In this document: piece after piece, positions 21,370 to 35,585 of the stretch
How the letters are laid out: every line of letters begins with the position of its first letter
How positions within the stretch are numbered: position 1 is the first letter of the stretch
Source of the DNA: Chlamydoabsidia padenii
Lineage: Eukaryota; Mucoromycota; Mucoromycetes; Mucorales; Cunninghamellaceae
Assembly (NCBI GenBank): GCA_025330725.1
Contig: JAIWND010000002.1
Location: 124,001-188,000 of the forward strand
Direction of reading: 5' to 3'
DNA: 64,000 nt
The notes under the pieces: model-generated
Seen by the model: the letters and a program-made list of their open reading frames with translations, nothing else
Databases searched by the model: none
What the model was told of the DNA's origin: nothing
Position numbers and translations under genes: made by a program

Positions 21370-23375
21370 TTAAAAGAAAGGACCATTTTGTTGACCAAAG
21401 GCAGGTTGTTGTTGGAAGGCATTGTTGTTTTGTGGTTGCTGTTGGAACCCTGTCATCTGTGGCTGTTGGAATCCTGTCATTTGTGGTTGTTGGAATCCTG
21501 TCATTTGTGGTTGTTGGAACCCTGGTTGTTGGAACCCAGTTGCCTGTGGTTGTTGTTGGAATCCAGTTGCCTGTGGTTGTTGTTGGAATCCATTTGCCGG
21601 TGATTGACTTGCAACCTTTTGTTCCGCCATCATTTCCAGTAAGCTCTTGTTATTGTTGCTTGTGGGTGTCAGGGAAGGCGATGAGTTACCGGCACCAAAG
21701 GGATTACGGCTAGGTTGTTGTGCAAATGATTGAGAAAAGGAAGGCGAGCTGGTAGGGTTCGTGGTGGTACTGGATTTTCCTGTTTGGTTGACTTCTGGTT
21801 TCAATGTGCCTGCAAAACCCGTGCCACTATGGTAAATAATCCACGTTAGTCTTCTTTTTCTATCCATTGTTTTTTCTTTCTTTTTATACTTACTAGGGTA
21901 TCCGAAGATTGCCTGTATTGCCAAATGTATCCATACCATCACTATTAAAGCAAAAAAGAAACAAGTCATCAGTAAATGCATTATTTCACAAAGATTAAAC
22001 TTACTCTCTATTTCCAAGCAGCGAGTTCAATTTAGCATATCGAGGATCTTCTGGTTTTGATGTCACAGGACTACTTGTTGATCCTAATTGTTGACTAGTT
22101 GCAGTTTGTGGAGTTGGGGTTGTTGATGTGGTTCCAAACGCACTGGAGGCAGAAGGTGATTGAGTAAAAGCTGAGGTGGAAGTAGAGAAACCTGTTTGTT
22201 GAGGTTGTAGACTTGACATAGATTGGGATTGTTGTCCAAATGGATTGGTACCAGTCATGGTGCTTGTTTGGAAAGCAGGCATCCCAGTGAATTGTGGTTG
22301 TTGTGGTTGATTCATCGAGTGGTTGGTTTGGAAAGAAGGCATACCGGTGAATTGTGGTTGTTGTTGAGGCATACCAGTCATTTGTGCTTGAAGAGATTGA
22401 GGCATTCCAGTCATTTGTGCTTGAAGTGATTGCGGGAAACCTTGTTGTTGTTGTTGTTGATAAGGATTTCCAAATCCAGTTTGTTGACCATACATTTGTT
22501 GCTGGGCAGTAATGGGATCAGAAAAGGAGAAGCCTGTCATACCAGTATTTTGAGGCCATTGTTGTTGTTGTTGTTGACTATATGGATTCGCTGAGGCTCC
22601 AAAAGCTTGATTTTGTGGGAATCCTTGGAATCTATTTAAAAAGAATCAACCTATTAATGACATGGTTCCTTTTTGCCTTTTTTAACTTTACGTTTGTGTA
22701 TCATTTCCACCGGCACCGAATAAGTTTTTTTCGTTTTCTCGTTCCAATTTAGCCCGTTCTTTTTGTTCCTTTTCCCTTGCTTCTTGTTCGCTGAGCTGTA
22801 AAGCTTTTGCAAGATCTTCATCACTAGATGATTAAAATAGGAGGTGAGTAAAATACATGGATAATGTCATTCAGTAACTCTTTTTTATTTTTACCCTTGG
22901 TTTCGCTTTTTAGCTTCTTCTTGAGCAAGTCGTTTGCTTTCTTCAATAGCCTTGCGCAAATCACCATCTTCATCCAAATAACCAGGTCGTTCGTACATGT
23001 TTTCTCCATTGGCGTGCCGTCCATTCAAAATAGTTTCATTCATATAATCACCCACTGCAGACATTCGATCCCGCATTTGTGTCCGTTTGTGTCGTTCTTC
23101 CTTGAGTCGTGCATCATCCATTAAAAGACTGGTAATATCCTTGGCTTTTTGTCGTACTATGAGTATCATCAAAAAGGGATGGTGGTGGTTATTAGTCATT
23201 ATGCTTTTTTCAACAAGACGAGTTGTTTTACCATTTGCGCCAACATCCTTTCCACTATCATCAATATGTTGGAATTCTTTCAAGGTTTTGACTACATAAA
23301 GATTTTCCTTGGCATACAAGACCACGTTTTCAGACCCAACATGAATACAATAGTCTAACAAAAGGAGCGCCTATG

Positions 23376-23414
<39 letters not shown>

Positions 23415-24026
23415 AAAGAAATCGTTAATCGAGTCATCTTTGTTATTATTATTATTATTAATTTTCCAATACGTTACCTTGAATACATGTCGCCAGTTTT
23501 TACCCTTATCATTCAAGCGCCTGTCCACCATATCCATGACTTCTACAAAGTCTTGTCTATGTGTATAAAAGATGGGTGAATCAACATTGGTTTAATATAA
23601 AATATCCTCCTCCTTTTCTTCATCACCCTCCCCCCCTCTTTTGGAGATAAAAAGTGGACCATGAAAAAAAGGAAGCTAGTCGTAGCAGTATGACATAACT
23701 TTTTTCCCTTCTTTTGTTCCGCAAAGGTGATACAGTATGGTTTCGTTTTTTTTTTTTTTTTAAACAACTTACTGATTATATGTCGCTTGAGCAATTTCAT
23801 TCATCAGAGTACCACTAGGTCCCCAAGCATCGTTAGAAGTCGCTTCACGCACCTTGATTTGGACATCTGAGAAGCCCTTGGCATAGTTTTTACTATCATC
23901 ATCATTTTAAAAAACATTAAAGAGTTAGTACCGGTCAATACACCATCTTCTACAACGTTTTTTTTTTCTTCTTCTTCTTTTTATTTATTTTACTTACATG
24001 CTACGTACAACACCTTTACCGCTCAT
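21370..24026 (-). CDS. ENT1: Epsin (ENTH-domain endocytic adaptor)
   Basis: Binds PI(4,5)P2, ubiquitinated cargo, clathrin and EH proteins. Nine exons (24026-23998, 23892-23773, 23556-23478, 23370-23232, 23156-22895, 22823-22692, 22631-22005, 21941-21894, 21826-21370) give 630 residues. The ENTH domain spans about 8-140 (VRSIKNYAKGFSDVQIKVREATS, NDAWGPSGTLMNEIAQ, RRLNDKGKNWRHVFKALLLLDY, GSENVVLYAKENLYVV). Two ubiquitin-interacting motifs follow (DLRKAIEESKRLAQEE; DEDLAKALQLSEQEA). The rest is a Gln-rich disordered tail with two NPF motifs (GTNPFGQ, RNPFGAG) and many TGF/TGM repeats, three of which fit LxxQxTG. Yeast ENT1/ENT2 share this plan. An EH partner (EDE1-like) is encoded 14 kb away. 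Confidence 0.93.
23376..23412. repeat. Homopolymer run of about 37 in epsin intron 3
   Basis: A run on the plus strand, T in the gene's sense, directly before the acceptor TTTCATAG. Confidence 0.85.
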
Positions 24027-24980
24027 TTCGATAGTAATAGAGTAAAATGGGAAGAGAGAAGAGCACCGAGATAACTGTTTATAATATAAAATAGAAAAGT
24101 TGGAGAGAAAGAAAGAGGAAACTCCGATGGGACGAGACAAAAAAATATTACAGAAGTCGCACAAAGCGAACTTAGTTCGACGGGGGAGTCGGGATTCGAA
24201 TAATGATTTACATACAGGGTGCATGTCGTGATGATTACCTCTATCGCTTTTTTCACATGCAGCTTTGGCATTCATTTTCTAAACTATATGAAAAAGATGG
24301 CTCTTGCCAATGGTTCAGAAACCTATACGACAAACCATAATGAAAACGACATATGAACCAAAGGGTGATATCAGAGACATTTATGTGTCATATAATCAAA
24401 TACTTGACAATGATTTTTTGTTTGTTTCAGACAAGTAAAAGATGTCGGTAATTGAAAATTTAAGCTCTTTGAAGGTAAAGGATCGTCGACCCTATACCCG
24501 TGATCCAGCATTGACTCAAAAAATACCACATAGTCCAAGCTGAGACCCACTTGGTAAAAAGAACAAACTTGTGTATATAACAGAGATTGACATATCAGGT
24601 CATTGGATATGGATGATAACGAGTAGGACCAGTGCTAGTTAGATTAAGACTCGATTAGATATCATGAGGCAACAAATGTATTATATAGGAAAAAATAGGA
24701 TCTGGTTAAATTGAAATCCCGATCGATATTTTTGCATGAATCGCATGGCATGGATTCATTATACCCCATTATTTTCAAAACATTAATAAAAGAGAAGTAT
24801 ACTTTATTGGCCAAGGTAAAAAAAAAAAAAAAAATGATAAAACTATGCTACATAGAAATAAAGATGTATATATATAAAAGGAATCAAAGAAGAAGAAAAA
24901 GAGGAGAATCTATACTGTCTAAGTGTTGAATTATCAAATAATAATAAAAGGAGGGGGAGATGACTATTCTAATATACTTT
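24027..24980. other. Intergenic upstream of epsin
   Basis: No gene supported. TCGGGATTCGAAT at 24189-24201 is a motif copy 163 bp from the epsin start. TTGAAATCCCGAT at 24711-24723 is an orphan copy. Otherwise AT-rich. Confidence 0.5.
24189..24201. promoter_or_regulatory. Recurrent promoter motif, epsin copy
   Basis: TCGGGATTCGAAT, a variant with a C/G in the A-tract; the gene-sense reading is TTCGAATCCCGAC. Confidence 0.35.
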
Positions 24981-27075
24981 TCACACATCCACATCAAAGT
25001 TGGTGATTTGTGAAAGGTAGGCCGAAGATGATAGTTCCAAAAGATAAATGTCTTCAAATACATTCTTCCCATCATATCCACCGAGAATGTAGAGTCGAGA
25101 GTCATGCAAGACAGCAGTATGATAGCCACGAGGTGATGGAGCCCCTCCATATATTTTCCTTGATTCCCAACTCATGGTCACTATATATAACATGCATCAT
25201 TTTGTTAGCATGTCGTTCTTTTCTTTATTTCCCCTCCAAAACAGAAATACTTACCAAGGTTTAGTAACAAGACATCGTTTGAGTATCTATTACCATCGTG
25301 TCCTCCGATCACAAAGATATAAGATCCAACTTGAGTAGCTGTATGAGCTAATCGGGGTATAGCACGATCCACATCGACTTGACTCCATTTATTTGCCACT
25401 AGTAAAAAGGGGTTAGTTTAGGAGAAAGATGTCTGTCATTCATGACAAAAAAAAAATGAGTTACCTAGATCAAGTACAAAAACATCACTAAAGCATTCAT
25501 GACCATCACTTCCACCATACACAATCAATTTATCCTTGACCAAGTTGCTTGTATGATATCCACGTGCAATAGGAGCAGTACCAGAAGGTTCAAGTTGTGA
25601 CCACACCGGGCGACTGGGATCAGTCAAATCCAAGCAATGAACATCTGCCAAAGCACGAGCACCATCTCCACCACCTACAACAATAATATTACTGTTCCAA
25701 GAGCATGTTGTATGTGCTCGACGAGGTGAGGGTGGCATTCCCTCTATATTAGGTTTCGTCCATGTGAACGTTTCTATATAATAAAAAGATTAGTCATCAT
25801 CATCAAACTACCATTGTTTTTTTTGTTTACCTGTGTTTAAAACATATAGGTTGTTAAAATAATTTGGTCCATCACCGCCACCAAAGACATATAAAAACTG
25901 AACACGTCGTCCATTTCCAACATCATGTTCGACAGTTGTACATGAATGTGCTCGACAAGGAGGTGGAATATCGCCAGTTGTTCTAGGTTTTGACCATGTT
26001 AAAGTGTCTACAATATATAGTTAGCCAACATATCACTTTTTACACTTTTCATCTTTTTCACTTACCCATATCCAAAATATACAATGTATTAAAGCATGCT
26101 TTCATATCACAACCTCCAAATACATACAAATGTTCACCGATCAGATTAGAGGTATGAGCACGTAAAGGACGAGAAGGACCACGACCAAAGGAAATTGCAC
26201 GAGACCAATACATGCCAGCAGCAGGAGCAGGAGGGACATTGGGACTTGTACTGAGTTCAATAGCTGCCGCCATATGATCCGATAAATGTAATTGTCGACG
26301 ACTGGATCGAGTAGCGTGTTGTTGTAAAGCAGTGGATGAGGAGACATGTCGAAGATTGGAGTGGCTTGGTCGACGTTTTGAAGATGCTTGTGATGCAGAA
26401 GCAGATCGACTACGATCAAAACCTGATGTGCTTTTCATTTGTGGTGATCCATGATGCTGAGTGGTTGGTGGAGTAGTGACTATGAGTTATATATATATAT
26501 ATAAAAGTGTCCGTTAGTTATGCAATCCTCCACTCTTTTGTTTGTTCCACTATTTAAAACGCCGGCGGTCCCATTTCTTTTTTTTCTTACCTGAGGTGTG
26601 TTGATGTAGTTGACTACTGTCAGAAGAATGAGACACAAAACTGGCAATAGCATTGTTCATGCTGTTACTTGAGCTACGGAGATAATTATGCTTGGATGCA
26701 AGTTGAGATTGTATAGGTGATATATGAGGTGAAGAAGTCGCAGGTGGTCCCAACTTTAGGTCGTCTCCATTCGATATGTCCATAAAGCCTTCATCACGAG
26801 CCATGTCTGGAGGAAGAGTAGGTGATTCAGGTGCACAATCAACAGAAGCACTAGCCATATTTAAATAGATACAATAAAAAAGAAAAAAGAGTTAATACCA
26901 AACCCTCTTCCCCCCCCTCTCTCTCTCTCGTCCCCAACACACCGTTTATCATGAATATTTACCTTTCGTCAAAAGTCGAGGTGCCAAGATGTGTTCTATT
27001 GCTGCTACTTGCTCTTGACACTGGTGATTTATGTCCATCAGGAAAAGAAAGTAGTGAGTGTGATCGGTCGGTCAT
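24981..27075 (-). CDS. Kelch-repeat protein (six-bladed propeller) with disordered N-terminus
   Basis: Seven exons (27075-26963, 26850-26591, 26479-26066, 26007-25831, 25773-25465, 25398-25255, 25180-24981) give 538 residues. Residues 1 to about 220 are Ser/Pro/His-rich and low complexity (RSASASQASSKRRPSHS). Six kelch repeats follow with the usual G-G and distal W pattern: YVFGGCDM...LTWSKP, YVFGGGDG...FTWTKP, VVGGGDGA...VWSQL, IVYGGSDG...KWSQV, FVIGGHDG...SWES and YILGGYDG...LEL. Kelch propellers bind protein partners; fungal relatives include polarity factors of the TEA1 type and RAL2. I cannot choose among them, and no BTB, coiled coil or oxidase residues are seen. The exon 1/2 junction (GAA AG|T GCT TCT) is read from the sequence and bypasses an ATG at 26858. 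Confidence 0.82.
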
Positions 27076-28799
27076 GTCATAAATACAAGCAGGGTATCAA
27101 AGAATAACAAGGGAAAGAGAGAGAAAAGAGAGAGAGTTGAAAAAATTTCACCCTGTTGTGAATATGAATATATATATTTAAACCCCGACGATCAATTCGT
27201 TAAATAGTCTTTTTTTTTTTTCTTTCCGACCCTCTTTTCTCTCTTTCTCTTCCTTTTTTATATTCTATATCTCATTATCAACATTCACACAATTCAATCT
27301 TCGTTACCAGAAATAACAACACAATGGATCGAAAGCTAAGTGACTACTTGCGTGATACCGAATAAAAGGGGGGAACGCTCTTTTACACTACTACTTAGTG
27401 TTACAGACCGACTTTACAGGCCCCTTGCCTCTAACATACTGTAAGTATAAAACAATAAGAAGGATCAATCAATTGGCAAAGTAGGGGGGAGTAATACTAT
27501 GTATACATTACTATCCATTGTCTCTCATCATACATTCTATTTTATCCTGCCCAAATCAATAGGAATCATGGCTGCCTATTCTTTGACCTATATATAATTC
27601 AACACTTTCGGCCTGTTTGACAGATGCGGGGTTAAAGAAAAAGTCATGCGGGACACAAGAACCACTGGTCTCATTTTGATCTCTTTACTATTCAGGTCGG
27701 AATGGCAAGAATTATCTTTTTTTTTTTTTTTTTTTTTGGGTAGGTGATATCAAGGTAATTGCAAGTTTTTGATGGGGAGAAATAGACACTGAAAAAGAAA
27801 ATCTTAATACTGACCAATGTCTTTTTCTGAAATTCAGGAACGGACAAATCAATCGCATTGTAGCTTTAGAATAGTTAGGCAATATGTATAACGATACTGT
27901 TTTATAAATAAATGATTTTTTTTTAAAACTATCTCCCACCATTGGTTACCAGTGATTACCTTAATAGTGATACATACCAAGACCAGGTGATATGTGCATT
28001 GTATCACTGGCTTACGATAAAAGCTTATTTGAACTCAACCACTTGCAAATCCGCGCATTAATACAACAATAGAGTGAGATTGTCAAGTAAACCATTTATA
28101 ACCAATAATAAGGGGGTATGTATAATGGGTGGATGTCTATTTACACACTACAAAATAAAGAAGAAAACAGCTAGACTATGTATGAGGAAGAGACCAATCA
28201 TTGTTCGATTTTAGCCACTTGGATGACCTTACCCAGAGTATCCACCCTCTCGACGTCGAAAGAGCATGTGGGTCAGAGAAAATTTAACCCCCGATGTAAA
28301 TTGGAGATGGCCAACACCAACCGGAAGCACAGAACATCTGCACTCTTTACTAATATATCAGGGGTTTAGATGAGTTCATACTCATTTGAAAACAGTAAAC
28401 AACCAAAACAAGAATGTGGTCAGTGGACGATAAACAATAAACAACCCATTCTTTCACAAGCGTCTGCCAACATAGACCCCATAACAAAAGACAGATTTTT
28501 TTTTAAAAGATAAATGATTTTTATTGAATAATAATGATAAACTAGTTGGAAGACAGAAACAAAAAATAGACAACATCCGTGCGCTGTAATTAAACAGATC
28601 CGTTCAATGGGTATGATCTCAGCACAAGTTCAAAAAAAGTTAAACAAGGCACCCCAAGTGTCAAAATTTTGTATTTCATAAGAGAGAGACATACCTACAT
28701 ATAAAAAAAAAAAAGAGAGAGAGAAGATCCATTCCAGCAGATGCAACCCATATTTGTATTTCCATTTTCCGTATCATTTGTTGTTTTTGTTAATACCCA
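27076..28799. other. Intergenic, 1.7 kb
   Basis: The kelch promoter motif TTTAAACCCCGACG lies at 27177-27190. A CT-rich promoter tract follows at 27208-27260. Further out are GCGGGGTTAAA near 27627 and TTTAACCCCCGATG near 28280, both weak motif-like sites. The open frame at 28178-28369 has no recognisable features. No gene called. Confidence 0.5.
27177..27190. promoter_or_regulatory. Recurrent promoter motif, kelch-gene copy
   Basis: TTTAAACCCCGACG, 102 bp upstream of the start codon. Confidence 0.45.
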
Positions 28800-30763
<1,964 letters not shown>

Positions 30764-31554
30764 TCAAGCTTTAAAGAAGCTTTTTTGTTTTTGAATAAAA
30801 GTAAAGGCAGGCTTGGGTGAAGGCATCGTCTACATAAATAAAAATGTGAATTTGAGTATTTCCAGTTTCTTTTTTTTTTTTTTTAAGAAACAAGTTTACC
30901 TACCGTAAAGTTGACATCATAATCATCTTTATTGATGATTCCCCAGCAGCGATCGTCTTGAGAGGCACGAGGAGGAGGAGCAAATTGACGAGTCAAGGCG
31001 TATTGTTGATCCAAGCAGATATTCCGAATCAGTTGTTCCGTCTTTTGCATACGTTTTTCAAATGTGGGTGATAATTGAAAGTAGGAGACAAAATCAACGC
31101 CATGTCCACGCATGTTCTTGTTGTTACGTCCCCAATGGTTATCATCCAAATCGGCCACAGAGTAAGAGGAAGAGGAGGATTTCTTCAAAGGAGTCACCTG
31201 TAAATAATCAAATGCCGTTAAAGCTAACGCTGAGCCAAAAAGGACACCTTGTATCACACCAGTTTTGACCATGGATGTGAATGACTTTCTTCTTTTGGTA
31301 GGTCGGTCGTGTAGTTGCTTTTCGTCATTGTCTTGTTCATCATCATCATCCATCATCTTGCGTTTACCTTGTTGTTGGACTTGTTCTTGTTGATATGGGT
31401 CATAATAGCTGTTTTCTGAATAAAGGCGACGAAGCGAGTCAAAACGAGATATAATACTGTTTTGACGATGATATCCAGGTCGTTTGTTGGAACCAAGATT
31501 GCCATCCATAAGAATGCCCCGTTTCAAAGAGTCATTACAAGGTCGCATCGCCAT
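30764..31554 (-). CDS. Hypothetical single-pass membrane protein
   Basis: Exons 31554-30904 and 30829-30764 give 238 residues, in phase, with donor ACG|GTAGG. The N-terminal half is basic and Gln-rich (NKRPGYHRQNSI, GKRKMMDDDDEQD, RPTKRRKS). One hydrophobic helix follows (TGVIQGVLFGSALALTAFDYL, residues about 97-117). Then a Ser tract, a charged domain (FEKRMQKTEQLIRNI, DDRCWGIINKDDYDVNFT) and a short end KPAFTFIQKQKSFFKA. No family recognised. The KRR clusters just before the helix suggest a membrane protein with its N-terminus in cytosol or nucleoplasm (inference). It shares a 211-bp divergent promoter with the next gene. Confidence 0.7.
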
Positions 31555-31677
31555 CCTTTTTTGTTATTCAGTTTATCAAAAAAGAAAAGATAAAAAGGAA
31601 TAAAAAGGAAAAGGAGGAAGAAAGGGAAAAAAAAAAGGATTGAACTATTATAGTCATGAGATTCATTCACCCTTTTT

Positions 31678-31690
31678 TTCAAAACCCGAT
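31678..31690. promoter_or_regulatory. Recurrent promoter motif in a divergent promoter
   Basis: TTTCAAAACCCGA lies 124 bp from the minus-strand start (31554) and 76 bp from the plus-strand start (31766); it is the only copy in the 211-bp spacer. Confidence 0.4.
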
Positions 31691-31765
31691 CTGCCTGATT
31701 CAAAAAGAAGGGACATGAGGAAAACCTTTTCCCCTTCTCTTCCGCACTTGATAAACTACTTATAC

Positions 31766-33565
31766 ATGTCGAAAGAATATGGAACAAGGGGACCTCCTGT
31801 TGGTATTATTAATAATATTACCTTGTTGGAACCAAGACAAGCAGTATTACACATTTATAATACTTTGGGTGACTTTGCTAATTCAACAACAACAACAACA
31901 ACAACAAACTGCACTATTACGAACCACTTGATCGAACCTACTGACCAACCTGACTTTGCCACGATTACCACTTTGTGTACCCTATCTATACCCTCTTACT
32001 TGTCTATGCCTGACTTTTTAAACTTTGTTGCTCCGGTAGACTCTTCCGTTAGTCATTATCGTGTCCTTTGGTAAGTATTCTACGTGGCACTCACTCGACT
32101 ATTAACAGCTCCATTACATAGTGATGCTACACCACATTCCTATTTGGTATTAATGAGCTTCCGGGATGAAAAAGCTGGACATGCTTACTACAAGCAGTAC
32201 AACAATAGAAAATTCAGCTCCATGGAGGTAAGGGCATGTGTATGACTATAGGAAGAGGGGGTGGAAGGTACTAATACTTATTTTTTTTTTTTAGGATGAA
32301 GTCTGTCAAATAGTATATATTCAATCCATTGTTGTTGAACCAAGCCTTAGGTCTTCATTTACCTTTACTTTGAATAATAATAATAATAATAATAATGATC
32401 ACGATGGTATTGCCAATTGTCCTGTTTGCTTGGAACCCATGGATGAAGCTCTTCAAGGTTTATTGACGATTTCTTGTCAACATACCTTTCATGTCCACTG
32501 TCTTAGTCAATGGGGTGATGGAAGGTAAAAGAAATAAACATGATTACGAAGGATAAGATGATTGACTAACCTGATTGTTTAGTTGTCCTGTCTGTAGATA
32601 CTCTCAAAAATCCATTACTGGTTTGGCCTCTGGTAGTCAAGACCTCTTACCACACCATCAACAAGAACAACATTATTCTTCCAAAACCACCCGTTCATTC
32701 CAAGACGACTTTAGAAATGAATGTCATGAATGTGGATGTACTGATAATTTATGGATTTGTTTGGTCTGTGGTCAAATCGGATGCGGGCGGGCAAAACAAG
32801 GACATGCATTGGCACATTATCAAGCAACTAGTCATCTTTATGCACTCGATATTGAAACTCAACGTGTCTGGGACTACGCGGGGGATGGTTATGTTCATCG
32901 ATTGATTCAAAATGTCGTGGATGGCAAGATTGTGGAATTACCAAGTCATATTCAACATCATGAACAAGATCATGAACAAGTCTCTGACATGACTCGGGTA
33001 AAATAATAAAAAGGCAAAACGTATGTTTTAATTCATCATTTCCAATATTATTGTAGGGAAAAATGAATGCGATGGCATTGGAATACTCTTACCTGTTGAC
33101 CTCTCAGCTGGATTCACAACGAATGTATTTTGAAGATCGAATTAACCAAGTCATGGAACAACTTTCTTTATTAACGGGACAATGCAAGGACGCAACCACT
33201 GAATTGGACTCGATTCATGCAGATAATCAATACCTAGAAGAAGAAACAAATCAGGCGACACAACAAATGATGCTGATAAAGAATGAAAACTCGAGGCTGG
33301 TGCAAAAGATCTCTTATTGGAAAGACAAGTCGGAGGCTATGAATCGAAATTATTTGGAAGAAAAAGAAGTAATGTTGAATTAATCAAGTGAACATGTTAT
33401 TAACTCTCTATTAATATTTAGTTGGCAGCATCTCTATCTCGAAATAATGATCTGGTCACGATTGAAATACAACAAGTACAACAACAACTCGATGCTTTGA
33501 CTGCCAAAAGCACGGAACTCATGACTCAACTGGAAATGCAAAACGAATCAACGGAGGGGCACTGA
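31766..33565 (+). CDS. ETP1: BRAP2/ETP1-like RING and UBP zinc-finger protein
   Basis: Putative cytosolic ubiquitin ligase; BRAP2 in animals modulates Ras-MAPK signalling and yeast ETP1 acts in ethanol tolerance. Six exons (31766-32070, 32122-32227, 32295-32524, 32583-32997, 33057-33368, 33422-33565) give 503 residues. The N-terminal BRAP2 (RRM-like) domain spans about 20-170. The RING finger ([24 protein letters not shown]) is at about 180-220. The UBP zinc finger ([43 protein letters not shown]) is at about 255-330. A coiled coil runs from about 365 to the end. Domain order is diagnostic. ATG 31766 was chosen; an in-frame ATG at 31715 lies very close to the shared promoter motif, so a slightly longer form is possible. 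Confidence 0.92.
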
Positions 33566-34611
33566 CTTGCATCTTTTATACCCTTTTGTCATGTCCCTTT
33601 TATTGAAATATATCATCACCTACTTTGTATACTCTTCTCATTCTCTCTCTTACTGATGTTTTAGTCACTATCAAGGTATTATACTAAAAAAGAAAAAGTA
33701 AATCATTATAACTAACTTTTATCTATTTTAAATCATGATACATCGAATACCCGATCGAAACTACTTTGAATTACTTTACTAGGTCTTTCAACATGTGTTA
33801 TTATCACTCAATAGGTAAATGGGACGGTAAAAAAAAAAAAAGGAGAATCAGAAAGCATGTGTCTTGGGAAATAATCTGACCCTTAATTGTCAATAGGTTT
33901 GGTGGCGAATCATTCATTTACCAAACATAGCATTCTCGTGTTTGTGGAACGATCTGGTGGACGACTCTGTGTGGGGGATATGATTAACCAACTGCCTGCT
34001 CTCACCCAAATGGTATACACCTCCTTTATTATACATGTACTCACTCCTTGTTTTTATTATTAAATTGACTTGTGTAGCACATACTCATCTGTATTAATTC
34101 TTCCTTTATCACATTACATTTGTCAACTGTCGAAATACCTTTTAGTCTAGTCTCTCTTTATTCAATAAAAAACTCCGTCCGTATGATATAATCTTTGACA
34201 TCTCGGTACTGATTTTATATCTTTAGAAACAACTTTATGATTTGATACGTTTCTTTTAATGGTAGCCTCCGCATGAATGTTTGACAATGTTCTATTGGTC
34301 TTACCTTGTTCCTTTTTTTCTCTTCTTTTTTTTTTCAATGGGCGCAAAATGGTTACACAGAGCATAAAGAGAATAGCCCATGCTCAGGAAAACCGAGGAT
34401 TCTCTACGCTGTTGATCATTTGGGTGAGTCTAAATACAACATTCTTCAGGGTTTCTTTATGTTTTGCATTATGAGTCGTGTGTAACGTGTGTCACTAGGC
34501 GGCGCTCACAAGTGGGACTATATATAAAAGATCCATCCTTTTCCTTTTCCTTTTTTTTTTCTCATTATTCTCTCTTTCTCTCCATTCTTTTTTTTTTTTT
34601 TTTTTTTAACC
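33566..34611. other. Intergenic stretch with one tentative small gene
   Basis: Apart from the three-exon candidate at 33793-34191 it is AT-rich leader sequence for the downstream deacetylase, ending in a CT/T-rich tract (34541-34608). Confidence 0.5.
33793..34191 (+). CDS. Tentative small three-exon gene (83 residues), unknown
   Basis: Exons 33793-33814, 33897-34012 and 34078-34191 have GT...AG borders and join in phase to an 83-residue frame. The central exon reads like real protein (VANHSFTKHSILVFVERSGGRL, CVGDMINQLPALTQM, split here). The third exon is less convincing. I do not recognise a family; a resemblance to enhancer-of-rudimentary-type small proteins is too weak to use. It could be the 5' part of a longer gene or a decayed one. 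Confidence 0.3.
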
Positions 34612-35585
34612 ATGGTGATGCTTTCTTTCTCTCATGCTCTTGTTCTCTTGTCCACCATGTTCATGGTCCAAGCTTTGCCTATTGTCGATGAAATCTCTGT
34701 ATCAAAGGCTGCTACTGGTCCCAAAATCCGCACTGGTCTCTTGACCAAATGTCAAAACCCCAAGCACTTTGCATTGACTTTTGATGATGGTCCTTATGAA
34801 TACACATCCGCTTTGATTGATTTGTTGAATGCTCAAGGTGTCAAGGCAACCTTCTTTATCAATGGAAACAACTACTGGTAAGGGAAAAATTGAAACGGGA
34901 TGGCGGATGATTAAAAAATTCCATTGTTCTTGACTTTCCTTTTATTAGGTCGGGAAGCCAAATCAACGCCCCTTTGAAAAAAGCTTACAAAGCGGGCCAT
35001 GAAATCGCCAGTCATACCTTCACTCACCCCAGCATCCCCTCCTTAACTACTGCTCAACTCAAAAAGGAAATGTATAACAATGAACAAGCTATTTACAAGG
35101 CGATTAAAAAGTATCCTGCAGGTAAACTATCTTGATAAAAAAAAAAAATTGACAAGGATCGGGAACTCATCTTTGTATTAGTGATGCGTCCTCCCTTTGG
35201 TGATGTGACTGATGCTAATATCAAGCAACTCAATGGTCTGGGCTACACCGTGGTGTCTTGGTCTTTGGATGTCAATGACTGGAACGGTAATCCTACTTTG
35301 GCCAAAGAAATGAAGATTGTCAATGATGGTTTGAAGGATCCTGCGAATCATAACGTGATCTTGGAACATGATGTTTACCAACAAACTACCACTAAATTGG
35401 CTCCTGCTGTCATCAAGGCAGTCAAAGCCAAGGGCCTTACTTTGGTTACTGTGTCTGAATGTAAGAAAAAAAAATCCAGGGATAATGCAACTTTTTGAAG
35501 CGGCGAATTAATTGTTTTTCTTCTTTTTTCTGATTCAATAGGTTTGGGTGTCGATGCTTACAAGTCTACCGGAATTAAACTTTAA
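34612..35585 (+). CDS. Secreted polysaccharide (chitin) deacetylase
   Basis: Removes acetyl groups from chitin to give chitosan in the wall (CE4/NodB fold). Four exons (34612-34877, 34949-35121, 35182-35460, 35542-35585) give 253 residues. A signal peptide spans about 1-23 (LVLLSTMFMVQA|LP). All five NodB motifs are seen: TFDDGP, SHTFTHPS, RPPFGD, WSLDVNDW and ILEHDVYQ, so the metal-binding Asp and both His and the catalytic Asp are intact. There is no GPI signal or chitin-binding module; the protein ends soon after the domain, so it should be released or held in the wall non-covalently. The leader is strongly pyrimidine-rich up to ACCATGG. Confidence 0.94.

Noticed and set aside
24180..24210. 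Possible tRNA T-arm (TTCGAATCCCGAC on the minus strand)
   Set aside because: No D arm, anticodon stem or acceptor pairing around it; it fits the promoter motif upstream of epsin instead.
26550..26858. Separate gene starting at the ATG at 26858 in the kelch locus
   Set aside because: That ATG overlaps the intron end; the junction from the upstream exon (27075-26963) joins in phase and gives a longer, better protein.
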